A stretch of DNA of 64,000 nt from Acinetobacter calcoaceticus ANC 3811 (GCF_000399665.1 NZ_KB976986.1:1212240-1276239), one strand, 5' to 3'. Counted from the stretch's first letter, positions 27,796 through 36,251 are shown. Made by a program: numbers and translations. The notes: generated by a model from the letters alone, not told the origin.

Positions 27796-29574
27796 TTATT
27801 TTTTAACAGGGGTAATATCAAGATATTGCCAGTTTGTATTCATCATTGGGTGAGGTTTAAAACCCTGAACTTGTGGTTGTATCAACCAGTTACGAATTCG
27901 AGTTACATGAATAATCCACGGATTGTCAGCTTCAATCTGGCGGTTAAGCTTTTCATAATATGGTAGACGTTGTTGCGGTGGTAAATGGGTGACTTGATTA
28001 TAAAGAGCATCGTATGTTTTTGACTGGTAACACGCATGGTTTCCTTGACCTGCATTTGGACCATAAAGTAATTGTGCAAAATTATCTCCTTCAGGATAGT
28101 CAGCAATCCATGCTCCACTCCAAATCATATATTTGCATTGCGTCGCGGCTTTTAAGTTATCTGCAAAGTTACTCACATTGAAGTCCGCACGAATACCAAT
28201 GGCATCCAGATTTTTTTTCCACAGTTCGGCATGAATAACCGATGCTGAGCTATTTTCATTATTAATTTTTAAAACTAAAGGTTTTCCGTTTGGCAAGTTT
28301 CTGTAGCCATCAGCCCCTTTTTTATAACCATAATAATCAAGTAGTTTATTCGCCAATAGCGGATTGTATCCTACGCTACTTTTGTACTTCGGGTTATAGC
28401 CATTTACACCTTCAGGTATGAACATTTCTGCTCTAACAGCTTGGCCTTTATAAGCCTGTCGTATACTTTCTTTTTGATCGTATGCTAACGTAATTGCTCT
28501 ACGAAGAGCGATCTTTTCTGGGCTAAAACCACCAATGACCGGATCATGCATGTTCATCATCGTATAGGTAATTTCAGGTTCTTTATTAGGGAAATGCTTA
28601 ATTCCTCTTTTTTGAAAAGACGCTTTAAGTTCGCCCCCCTCTAAAGCTTGAGGAACTGCATTCGCAGTAAGTCTATCAAAATCCAATTGACCAGACTGAA
28701 GAGCTAACCATCGAGACTGTTGTTCTTCAATAATACTGACTACAACTTTACCAACTTGCGGCATTTTCTTACCGCTCATTTCTTTAACAAGCTGGTTATC
28801 CCACGGCGTTCCTGTTGATTTAAAGTTCCAGTCAAAACCCCGATAATCAGGATTGGCAACCAGTTCGACCTTACTTCGAGGTACATATTTACTTAACATG
28901 TAAGGTCCAGTGCCGACCGGATGCATACCAATCCGATCACCGTAATAATCAACAACCTCTTTAGCAACGCCACCAAATGTAATATAGGCAAGAATATAAG
29001 GAAAATTAAAGTCTTGCCGAGTTAAGGTGAATTGTAGAGTATATCGATCAAGTGCTTTAATTCCTGCAATAGGTGCAGCGTAATCAAATTTTCCAGTTTT
29101 CTTTGCTTGAGCTACAACGGCATCGGCACCTAACAATTTACCCTCAATAAAAGAAACAGAAGGTGCTCTATTTTTAGGGTCTAAAATACGTTTAATTGCA
29201 TAAACATAATCTTCTGCCACCAGTTCACGGCGCTTACCTTTAAAGGCAGGGTCATTGGTAAAATAAATACCTGGCTTAATTTTAAATGTATAAACTTTAC
29301 CGTCTTGTTCAACCTTAGGTAGGCTTTCAGCCGTATAAGGAGCTAGCTGTACTGGACGTGCCAGATAATCATATTTGAGCAAAGGTTCAAAAATTGCTTC
29401 AGCAATACTGGCACTATAAAAATTGGTGGTTTTAACCATGTCAAAACCATCGTCAGGCGCCTCATAAGCAACATGTAATATTTTGTTTGGTTGTGCAGGC
29501 GTTTGGGCGAAAGCACAAGAAACTGATGTAATAGCCAGACTTAAAATGGCGAGCTTAAAAATTTTTAATTTCAA
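27796..29574 (-). CDS. Peptide-type ABC substrate-binding protein (SBP family 5), copy 2
   Basis: First gene of the leftward operon: a 592-residue SBP family 5 protein with signal peptide (about 1-23, cut after CAFA). It shares the shared landmarks of copy 1: NKILHVAYEAPDDGFD, VAEDYVYAIKRILDP, VGTGPYMLSKYVP and the C-terminal PMMNTNWQYLDI. The two are therefore tandem paralogues that have diverged, probably binding different peptides and sharing one permease. Its start faces the 780-bp gap and the divergent TonB-dependent receptor. Confidence 0.92.
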   Translation of the reverse strand: MKLKIFKLAILSLAITSVSCAFAQTPAQPNKILHVAYEAPDDGFDMVKTTNFYSASIAEAIFEPLLKYDYLARPVQLAPYTAESLPKVEQDGKVYTFKIKPGIYFTNDPAFKGKRRELVAEDYVYAIKRILDPKNRAPSVSFIEGKLLGADAVVAQAKKTGKFDYAAPIAGIKALDRYTLQFTLTRQDFNFPYILAYITFGGVAKEVVDYYGDRIGMHPVGTGPYMLSKYVPRSKVELVANPDYRGFDWNFKSTGTPWDNQLVKEMSGKKMPQVGKVVVSIIEEQQSRWLALQSGQLDFDRLTANAVPQALEGGELKASFQKRGIKHFPNKEPEITYTMMNMHDPVIGGFSPEKIALRRAITLAYDQKESIRQAYKGQAVRAEMFIPEGVNGYNPKYKSSVGYNPLLANKLLDYYGYKKGADGYRNLPNGKPLVLKINNENSSASVIHAELWKKNLDAIGIRADFNVSNFADNLKAATQCKYMIWSGAWIADYPEGDNFAQLLYGPNAGQGNHACYQSKTYDALYNQVTHLPPQQRLPYYEKLNRQIEADNPWIIHVTRIRNWLIQPQVQGFKPHPMMNTNWQYLDITPVKK

Positions 29575-30243
29575 GTTCCTACCTACTTAATTAATATTTT
29601 AAAGATATTATCCTTTTGAGTAACATCTAAATCCGCATAAGAAAAGTTCTTTCTCAACGGACTACTTTCTTCTTTATAAATTATTAACCTTTCTATTCAA
29701 TCTTTTATTTGATCAAATGGAAAACATCACAATAAAATTAGAAAGCTGTAACTATCTAATATAAAGCGAATTTCATGCCATATTTTATGATCAAGAGTAA
29801 TCCCTATAAAAATATTTAAAATTTACATTTTAATTAGGCACTTAAAACTTCTGGGACTATATAAATAAAAGTAAGTTTTTGCCAAATATTATATTTATAT
29901 AACTTATGCATCGTTAGCCTATATTGCACAATTAAAAGTCATAAATGTTTCATTCTAGTTCATAATTTTTTTATCGTTTAAACAACTAACACTATATCAA
30001 ACCAATAATTTATATCAAAAAAATATAATTTAAAAGAAATGTTACATTATACAATTACATTTCAAAAAGTTCTAAAAAGATACAAAAGTAAAAAACCAAT
30101 ACATGAACAATCCAATAATGATTATTTTTTATACAAATAATTTTGGAACTTTTAGCCAACATAAAAAAAATTACCAAATGGAAAATTTTTTTAATAGATA
30201 TAAAACCCTAAAACCCCATCACAAACATAATAAAATCAATATA

Positions 30244-30256
30244 TATCAATATTTTG
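30244..30256 (+). promoter_or_regulatory. IHF consensus site upstream of the sigma-54 promoter
   Basis: TATCAATATTTTG matches WATCAANNNNTTR at every fixed position. It would lie roughly 55-70 bp before the predicted transcription start, where IHF commonly bends DNA so that an enhancer-bound activator can reach sigma-54 polymerase. The region is AT-rich, so a chance match is possible. Confidence 0.5.
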
Positions 30257-30285
30257 CATAAACTAAAAAAAGAAAAATATATAGT

Positions 30286-30302
30286 TGGCACTTGCTTTGC
30301 TT
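30286..30302 (+). promoter_or_regulatory. Sigma-54 (RpoN) promoter of the TonB-dependent receptor
   Basis: TGGCACTTGCTTTGCTT matches TGGCACGN4TTGCW at all but one position, with the invariant GG (30287-30288) and GC (30299-30300) separated by exactly 10 bp. The predicted start is near 30312, leaving a 5' leader of about 43 nt before the ATG at 30355. No competing sigma-70 promoter is evident close to the gene. Confidence 0.8.
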
Positions 30303-30354
30303 AAAGACTTTTCAGCAATATCGCTAACTACAACAAAAAGGGATCAAATCCACG

Positions 30355-33027
30355 ATGAAAAAAAAATACAATGTTCGATCTCAGGTAACCCCCAAGATCG
30401 GCAAAACAATTCTTAAATTAAGTACCCTTAGTTTAAGCATGATGTGTCTTACCATGGCGCAAGCAGCAGAAACAGAACAATCAAGCAATGATGATAAACC
30501 CGTCAAAGTTGTAAAAGTTGCTGTGACAGGCTCTTCAATCAAGGGAGTTACAGCTCAAAGCGCTTCACCCATTACCATTGTAAAAGTCGATGAAATTTTA
30601 AAACAAGGGGTGACCACAACTGAAGAAGCTTTAGCAAAAATTAGTGCAAACCAATCGAACTTTGTTACCGCCAGCAACGTAGGTGCAAGTAAAACAGCTG
30701 GTTCGGCAGCAAACCTGAGAGCCTTAGGTGCCAATAAAACACTTGTTTTACTTAATGGTCGTCGATTAGCTGCAAATGCTTATGATAGCGGCGTCACAAA
30801 CTTAAATATTATTCCACTCGCCATGTTAGACCGAATCGAGGTTTTAAGAGATGGTGCCTCTTCCATTTATGGAACAGATGCAATTGGCGGGGTAATTAAC
30901 TTTATTACCAAAAAGCAGTTTACAGGACTTAACCTAACCGCTGGCTATCAAAAACCTGAAGAAAAAGGCGGTGAGCAACAAGACTATAGTATCTTTGGTG
31001 GCTTCGGTGACCTAGATGAAAATGGCTATAACGTTTTTGGTGTGGTGGACTATCGCAAAGGCGATGATGTCATGGCCAAAGACCGTAAAGTTAGTCGGCG
31101 TGGAGGGATATTACCCGAATTAGGTGTCAATAGAACCAGTAGTGGTTCATTCCCTGCCAATGTCCCTGGTTTAGGTAATCCCTATGCAGCTACGGGGTGT
31201 GGTAATGACCCTTTAGTAGCGAGCACCGATGGTGAAACTTGTAGATACAATAGCCAAGCAGTGATTGGAATTGTTCCAAAAACAGAAGACATCTCAGCTA
31301 TGGGCCGAGCTACTTTTAAACTGAATGATAACTTTAATGCGATTGCAGAATATTTATATGCAAGAAGTGAAGTCACTACTTCAGTTGCGCCAGATGTATT
31401 TTTTGATCTGACGCTTGACTCTAGTAGTAAATATTATCCAGGAAACGGCATAACTCCAGCTTTAGCAGGCGCTAAGGGAACTATCCCTCTATATCTGCGT
31501 TCACAATCAGGTAATCGTATAAGTAACAGTATTAACCAATCTCATAGATTGTTTGCTGGTATTGAGGGTGAAACTCATGGTTGGGATATTAATTCAGGCG
31601 TTACCTATGCCCATAGTAGTGCATCGGATGCTATCGTAAGTGGCTATTTAAACTTTGATAAAACACAAGAAGCTTTAAACAATGGTATTTTAAACCCATT
31701 CGGGCCACAAAACCCTGAAGATGCTAATGCATGGAATGAGTTAGGAGTTGAAGGTAAATACTTAAAAGCCAACCTAGATACAACTACCGTTGATTTCACT
31801 GCAAGTCGACCTATATTTAAATTACCAGCTGGTGACGTTGGTTTTGCGGTTGGAGCAAGCTATCGTTATGAAGATTGGACTTCAAAAGTCGTTACTGATG
31901 TTGCCCGAGTCGCACCTAGTACAGGTGTCGATCCTGATGAACCAGTAAATACTGGTGATCGTAATATTAAATCGGTATTTACCGAATTTCATATCCCACT
32001 TCTTAAAACTTTAGAAGCTCAAATTGCCGCTCGTTACGATGACTACAACGATTTTGGTGATACTTTTAATCCAAAATTTGCACTTCGTTGGGAACCTATT
32101 AAACAGTTAATGTTCCGTACAACTTATAGTACGGGCTTCAGAGCTCCAACACTTTGGGAAGTGAATGGGCCAAATTCAGTAACAAACACAGGTGCGGCAT
32201 ATGACGATCCAGTGCTTTGCCCTGGTGGAGTTATTCAACCAGGAGGAAAAAAAGAACGCGATTGTAATATGCAATTTGACAGACAAAATGGAGGTAATAA
32301 AACTCTAGATCCGGAAGAGTCAAAGTCTTTTACTGCTGGCTTAGTATTTGAACCAATTAAAAATTTAGCCTTCACTCTTGATTACTTCAATATTGAAGTC
32401 GACAAGCAAATTGCTACACTTTCGGAAACTGCTATTTTTAATGATCCTGTGAAATATGCAGACAAATTTGTACGTAATCCTGATGGCTCATTAGATTATA
32501 TTATTACAACACAACAAAATTTAGGTGGAATTAAAACTTCAGGTTTCGACGTTGGCTTAAGTTGGGTTTCTCCAATGACTGCTACAGGTCGTTTCGGTTT
32601 CAACATTGATGGTACATATATAACAGACTACAAATACCAAGCCGAGCCAAATGGAGAATGGATAGGTGTTGCTGGGTCATATAGCGGCTTAGACTATCAA
32701 TCTATTATTCTGCGATGGAAACATACTGCAAACCTAAATTGGAATTATGAAAACTGGGCTTTAAACCTGCAACAAAACTTCTCTCGTGGGTACCAAGATC
32801 AAAATGCTAATGACCAAAACCATAGAGTTAGCGACTATACAACATACAACATTTCAGGCACTTATAAAGGCTTTAAAAATCTAGAAGTGACCGCTGGTAT
32901 TAAAAATATTTTTGATGAAGACCCTCCTGCTTCTAATGTAATTGATAACTTTCAAATGGGATATGACCCACGTTACGCAGATCCTTTAGGGCGTACGTAC
33001 TTTGTCCGAGGTACATATAAGTTCTAA
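30355..33027 (+). CDS. TonB-dependent outer-membrane receptor
   Basis: An 890-residue outer-membrane barrel receptor. Signal peptide about residues 1-38, ending AQAAET. A TonB-box-like stretch KVVKVAVTGSS lies near 52-62. The plug domain has LRALGANKTLVLLNGRRLA near 120 and DRIEVLRDGASSIYGTDAIGGVINF near 160. The beta-barrel follows and ends in a terminal Phe (RGTYKF). The VTGS-type start and plug are those of the large Xanthomonas/Caulobacter-style receptors that take up organic nutrients, and are unlike classical siderophore receptors. It is followed by its own tonB-exbB-exbD-exbD genes and preceded by a sigma-54 promoter. Confidence 0.93.
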   Translation: MKKKYNVRSQVTPKIGKTILKLSTLSLSMMCLTMAQAAETEQSSNDDKPVKVVKVAVTGSSIKGVTAQSASPITIVKVDEILKQGVTTTEEALAKISANQSNFVTASNVGASKTAGSAANLRALGANKTLVLLNGRRLAANAYDSGVTNLNIIPLAMLDRIEVLRDGASSIYGTDAIGGVINFITKKQFTGLNLTAGYQKPEEKGGEQQDYSIFGGFGDLDENGYNVFGVVDYRKGDDVMAKDRKVSRRGGILPELGVNRTSSGSFPANVPGLGNPYAATGCGNDPLVASTDGETCRYNSQAVIGIVPKTEDISAMGRATFKLNDNFNAIAEYLYARSEVTTSVAPDVFFDLTLDSSSKYYPGNGITPALAGAKGTIPLYLRSQSGNRISNSINQSHRLFAGIEGETHGWDINSGVTYAHSSASDAIVSGYLNFDKTQEALNNGILNPFGPQNPEDANAWNELGVEGKYLKANLDTTTVDFTASRPIFKLPAGDVGFAVGASYRYEDWTSKVVTDVARVAPSTGVDPDEPVNTGDRNIKSVFTEFHIPLLKTLEAQIAARYDDYNDFGDTFNPKFALRWEPIKQLMFRTTYSTGFRAPTLWEVNGPNSVTNTGAAYDDPVLCPGGVIQPGGKKERDCNMQFDRQNGGNKTLDPEESKSFTAGLVFEPIKNLAFTLDYFNIEVDKQIATLSETAIFNDPVKYADKFVRNPDGSLDYIITTQQNLGGIKTSGFDVGLSWVSPMTATGRFGFNIDGTYITDYKYQAEPNGEWIGVAGSYSGLDYQSIILRWKHTANLNWNYENWALNLQQNFSRGYQDQNANDQNHRVSDYTTYNISGTYKGFKNLEVTAGIKNIFDEDPPASNVIDNFQMGYDPRYADPLGRTYFVRGTYKF

Positions 33028-33035
33028 ATGGTTGT

Positions 33036-33070
33036 TCTGCAAACATGACTTTAAACATCGTGTTTGCAGA
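33036..33070 (+). repeat. Intercistronic stem-loop between receptor and tonB
   Basis: Perfect 10-bp inverted repeat TCTGCAAACA (33036-33045) and TGTTTGCAGA (33061-33070) with a 15-nt loop, starting about 9 bp after the receptor stop. No T-run follows, so it more likely stabilises the receptor mRNA or partly attenuates read-through into tonB than terminates transcription outright. Confidence 0.65.
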
Positions 33071-33135
33071 CCGAATACTCACCCTTAGTCAAACATTAAT
33101 TTAAGAATTGTTTGTCTCAAGTTTCAGGAGTAACT

Positions 33136-33846
33136 ATGGGCATGACTTTTACAGACATAGAAAATAAATCTGCAAAGCGCCTTATTGGTATTGCCGCAGT
33201 ACTTTTTCTGCATCTTATTGTTGCCTATATTCTGATGTCAGGTTTAGCAAACAATATTCAAAAACCAGCAGAAAAACCTGTGGAATTACAAATTATTCAA
33301 GATATTAAACCGCCTCCTCCACCAAAACCAGAGGAGCCAAAACCCAAGGAAAAACCGCCTGAACCACCAAAAATGGTAGAAAAAGTTGCCAAGGTTCCTG
33401 AGCCAGTGAAACAGGTCGAAAAAGTGACGCCTGTACAAAAAACAACTCCAGTAACTCAAGCAACTAAAGTGGCTACCCCAGCTCCTGCTGCACCTAGCAC
33501 CCCATCACCAAGCCCTGTTGCCGCACCGGCTCCAGTGGCAGCTGCCCCTGCTCCTAAACCAGCTGGCGTAACTCGCGGTGTTTCGGAAGGCTCTGCTGGC
33601 TGTGAAAAACCGGAATATCCACGTGAAGCACTGATGAATGAAGAACAAGGTACCGTGCGTATACGTGTTTTGGTTGATACTTCAGGCAAAGTCATTGATG
33701 CAAAAGTAAAAAAATCAAGTGGCAGCAAAACCTTAGATAAAGCGGCAACTAAAGCTTACAGCTTATGTACGTTCAAACCAGCAATGAAAGACGGCATGCC
33801 TCAGCAAGACTGGTATGAAATTGAATATCCATTCGTAATTGAATAA
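33136..33846 (+). CDS. tonB: TonB energy-transducing protein
   Basis: The frame is open from 33112, but CAGGAG at 33125-33130 supports the ATG at 33136, giving 236 residues. A membrane anchor lies at about residues 16-38, followed by a Pro/Lys/Glu-rich periplasm-spanning stretch (about 48-135). The C-terminal TonB domain starts with EKPEYPREALMNEEQGTVRI and ends in EIEYPFVIE. The domain transmits proton-motive force to the receptor's TonB box. It is encoded directly after a receptor, so it is probably dedicated to it. Confidence 0.93.
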   Translation: MGMTFTDIENKSAKRLIGIAAVLFLHLIVAYILMSGLANNIQKPAEKPVELQIIQDIKPPPPPKPEEPKPKEKPPEPPKMVEKVAKVPEPVKQVEKVTPVQKTTPVTQATKVATPAPAAPSTPSPSPVAAPAPVAAAPAPKPAGVTRGVSEGSAGCEKPEYPREALMNEEQGTVRIRVLVDTSGKVIDAKVKKSSGSKTLDKAATKAYSLCTFKPAMKDGMPQQDWYEIEYPFVIE

Positions 33847-33887
33847 ACAACTGAATTAGTAAGAAATTAAAAAATATTGGAGATAAT

Positions 33888-34769
33888 ATGATGAAAAAAT
33901 CAACTCAACCAATCGTACGTTTCGCTTCTGCAAGTTTAATCGCAGCATGTTCATTGCTTCCATTAAGTACAGTTTTTGCAGAAGAAACGAATAATGCTCC
34001 TGTTGCAACAGCAACCACTGAAGCAACTTCAAATGCAAATACTCCTACTCCACCACCGAAACCAGCAACAAGCGAAACTGTTAAAAACCCTTATGGTCTA
34101 GAAGCTCTTTGGCGTGAAGGAGACTTAGTCGCTAAATCTACCTTATTTATATTAGTACTGATGTCTATTGGTACGTGGTACATCATTGTCTCTAAATTCT
34201 TACAACAAGCTAAAGTAAAACGCCAAGGCAAAGAGGCAGAGAAAAGTTTTTGGGAAGCAACTTCCCTAGATAATGCAGCTGATAATTTAGAGCAAAGTAG
34301 CGCCTATCGCTTTATTGCAGAAAAAGGCATTAACTCAACCAAATCGCACGGCGGTTCTTTACTTGAACGAATCGATTTTAATACATGGGTGAGCATATCA
34401 ATTCAACGTGCAATTGAAAAAATACAAAATCACTTAGGTGGTGGTTTAGCCTTTTTGGCAACAGTTGGATCTACGGCACCATTTGTTGGTCTTTTTGGTA
34501 CGGTTTGGGGAATTTATCATGCATTAACAGCCATCGGAATTTCAGGTCAGGCATCTATTGATAAAGTTGCTGGTCCTGTCGGTGAAGCTTTAATTATGAC
34601 AGCTATTGGTCTGGCAGTCGCAGTACCTGCTGTACTTGGTTACAACTGGCTGACTCGCCGTAATAAAGCCGTTATGGAAAATGTTCGTTCGTTTGGTTCA
34701 GATTTACACGCAGTTTTATTAAGCGGGGAAATTAATACCAATAATTCGGTTAACCGCAGCATTAAATAA
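33888..34769 (+). CDS. exbB: ExbB-type proton channel subunit with N-terminal extension
   Basis: A 293-residue MotA/TolQ/ExbB family protein. It has a cleavable-looking signal sequence (about 1-31, ending VFAEE) and a Thr/Ala/Pro-rich periplasmic stretch to about residue 65, both absent in E. coli ExbB. Three membrane helices follow, with the conserved block GSTAPFVGLFGTVWGI near residue 198 and AIGLAVAVPAVLGYN near 240. The N-terminal extension is known in ExbB of Pseudomonas and Xanthomonas. An ATG pair at the start leaves one codon of uncertainty. Confidence 0.93.
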   Translation: MMKKSTQPIVRFASASLIAACSLLPLSTVFAEETNNAPVATATTEATSNANTPTPPPKPATSETVKNPYGLEALWREGDLVAKSTLFILVLMSIGTWYIIVSKFLQQAKVKRQGKEAEKSFWEATSLDNAADNLEQSSAYRFIAEKGINSTKSHGGSLLERIDFNTWVSISIQRAIEKIQNHLGGGLAFLATVGSTAPFVGLFGTVWGIYHALTAIGISGQASIDKVAGPVGEALIMTAIGLAVAVPAVLGYNWLTRRNKAVMENVRSFGSDLHAVLLSGEINTNNSVNRSIK

Positions 34770-34784
34770 CGAGGAGCAAACGTT

Positions 34785-35207
34785 ATGGGTATGAGTGTTG
34801 GTTCTGAAGATGACGATGAAATGATTGGCGCAATTAATACAACGCCTCTAGTTGATGTCATGTTGGTTTTACTTATTATTTTTCTAATTACGATTCCGGT
34901 AGTTACACATACGGTTCCAGTGAAACTGCCAGAAGAAAAAAATACTCCATATGCCACCACACCTGAAAATATTCAACTTTCTGTGAACAAGAAAGGAGAT
35001 ATTTTCTGGAATGAAAGCTATGTGCCTAATAAAGAAATATTGCTATCAAAGCTTCAAGCAGTTGCACAAAAAAGGCCTCAGCCAGAAGTTCATATTCGTG
35101 GAGATCAACTTACTCATTTTGAGGCAATAGATCAGGTCATTAGTACGACCAAACAAGCTGGTATTGGCAAAATTGCATTTGTTACTACCCCTCCAGCCTC
35201 CCAGTAA
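34785..35207 (+). CDS. exbD: ExbD-type biopolymer transport protein, first copy
   Basis: A 140-residue ExbD with one membrane helix at about residues 22-44. The proton-carrying aspartate is in NTTPLVDVMLVLLIIF, just inside the helix. The C-terminal periplasmic domain carries the usual HIRGDQLTHFEAI region. It begins 15 bp after exbB with a GAGGAG ribosome-binding site and is followed by a second exbD. Confidence 0.93.
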   Translation: MGMSVGSEDDDEMIGAINTTPLVDVMLVLLIIFLITIPVVTHTVPVKLPEEKNTPYATTPENIQLSVNKKGDIFWNESYVPNKEILLSKLQAVAQKRPQPEVHIRGDQLTHFEAIDQVISTTKQAGIGKIAFVTTPPASQ

Positions 35208-35226
35208 TTATTTTAAGGAGAATTTT

Positions 35227-35640
35227 ATGGGTATGAATGTCGGTTCAAATAATGATGACGATGTGATGTTGGAGGTCAACATGACACCTCTTATTGATGT
35301 CATGTTGGTACTTATTATTATGTTCATTATTACCATTCCTGCACCAAACAACGCGATTAATATTAATTTGCCAAACGGCACACCGCCACCAACCAATGAA
35401 AAGCCACCTGAAGTAATTGATGTGAAAATTGACGCAGCAGGTAAAGTGTTTTGGAATAACCAGCAGGTTTCTGACCGCACGGCACTAGAGACTTTATTTC
35501 AAGGTGTGGTTGCCAAAAAAGATCAAGACCAGATCAAACTTAAACCAGATCAAATGGCTGAATATAAAAATGTAGCTATGGTCATGGCTACAGCGCAGCG
35601 TTTAGGTGTCACCAAAATTGGAATTGTGAGCAGTAACTAA
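35227..35640 (+). CDS. exbD: ExbD-type biopolymer transport protein, second copy
   Basis: The open frame extends back to 35164, overlapping the first exbD, but AAGGAG at 35215-35220 supports the ATG at 35227, giving 137 residues. The N-terminus MGMNVGSNNDDD parallels the first copy (MGMSVGSEDDDE). The membrane-embedded aspartate is in NMTPLIDVMLVLIIMF. Xanthomonas campestris has the same tonB-exbB-exbD1-exbD2 order, and exbD2 there is needed for only some substrates. A terminator follows the stop. Confidence 0.92.
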   Translation: MGMNVGSNNDDDVMLEVNMTPLIDVMLVLIIMFIITIPAPNNAININLPNGTPPPTNEKPPEVIDVKIDAAGKVFWNNQQVSDRTALETLFQGVVAKKDQDQIKLKPDQMAEYKNVAMVMATAQRLGVTKIGIVSSN

Positions 35641-35671
35641 TATTGCTTTTAAATCTATTCTATTACTTCAT

Positions 35672-35704
35672 ACGCTAACTGGAATTTTCAGTTAGCGTTT
35701 TTTT
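35672..35704 (+). terminator. Terminator of the tonB-exbBDD operon
   Basis: ACGCTAACTG (35672-35681) and CAGTTAGCGT (35689-35698) with a 7-nt loop, followed by a T-run. It starts about 30 bp after the exbD stop and overlaps the last codons of the convergent acetyltransferase gene. Confidence 0.9.
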
Positions 35705-36152
35705 GAAGGGAAATATTCAACTCTAAAATAATATCTCCACATTCATCATATTCTCCAGTTTCGATAAAACCCAATTTTTTATAAAGTTTTTCAGCACAAT
35801 GATTAGAGGATTTATACATAGTTCGAATGCGTTTAGCTCCTTTTGAAAATATTTCATCAATTGCCATTTGCAACGCTGCGGTACCATAACCTTTAGCTTG
35901 ATTATTTTTATCAATCATAAAACGAAACAACCAAAATAATGTCTTATCAGGTGGATCAGTTTCGACACAATACATTAAGAACCCAATGACGTCATTATTG
36001 AAACAGATCACTCTTGGACAGTAATGTTCTTCCACTTTAGACTCAGCAATAGAATATACATTTGGTGCAACATAGTCTTTTTGAGATTCATCCAATGATA
36101 ATCTTGCACATTGAATCCAATTCTTACGATCTAAACTTTTCAAATTAATCAA
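35688..36152 (-). CDS. GNAT acetyltransferase, diamine/polyamine (BltD-like) type
   Basis: GNAT-fold acetyl-CoA transferase resembling BltD spermine/spermidine acetyltransferase: SLDESQKDYVAPNVYSI near the start, IGFLMYC, then RFMIDKNNQAKGYGTAALQ with the Q/R-x-x-G-x-G/A acetyl-CoA loop, and NHCAEKLYKKLGFIETGEY near the end. The frame has no ATG in a sensible position. TTG at 36152, with AAAGGA about 9 nt upstream, gives 154 residues and an MINLKSL start that parallels BltD. An upstream TTG at 36212 lies inside a terminator and is unlikely. The substrate is inferred only from family likeness. Confidence 0.78.
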   Translation of the reverse strand: MINLKSLDRKNWIQCARLSLDESQKDYVAPNVYSIAESKVEEHYCPRVICFNNDVIGFLMYCVETDPPDKTLFWLFRFMIDKNNQAKGYGTAALQMAIDEIFSKGAKRIRTMYKSSNHCAEKLYKKLGFIETGEYDECGDIILELNISLQKNAN

Positions 36153-36210
36153 ATTCAAAAATCCTTTAGAGATACATTTTCTTAGTTTAAGCAAAAAATA
36201 TACCGAGAAC

Positions 36211-36237
36211 AAAAAAGCCTCCGAAGAGGCTTTTTTT
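36211..36237 (-). terminator. Terminator of glcB
   Basis: On the minus strand AAGCCTC, loop TTCG, GAGGCTT is followed by TTTT, about 15 bp after the glcB stop. Confidence 0.9.
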
Positions 36238-36251
36238 ATGACAGGTTAAAA

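Larger units (their letters stand above)
29575..30354. other. 780-bp AT-rich divergent regulatory region
   Basis: No convincing gene is present; the sequence is very AT-rich. It separates the leftward SBP operon from the rightward receptor. The right end holds a sigma-54 promoter and an IHF consensus, listed separately. A dyad GAAATGT (30036-30042) and ACATTTC (30057-30063) lies about 250 bp before the sigma-54 promoter and might be an activator site, but in sequence this AT-rich it could be chance. I found no Fur box and no clear sigma-70 promoter for the leftward operon. Confidence 0.6.

Noticed and set aside
29575..30354. Search for a Fur box or a small gene in the 780-bp gap
   Set aside because: No GATAATGATAATCATTATC-like 19-mer and no coding frame with a start signal were found; only the sigma-54 and IHF matches stand out.
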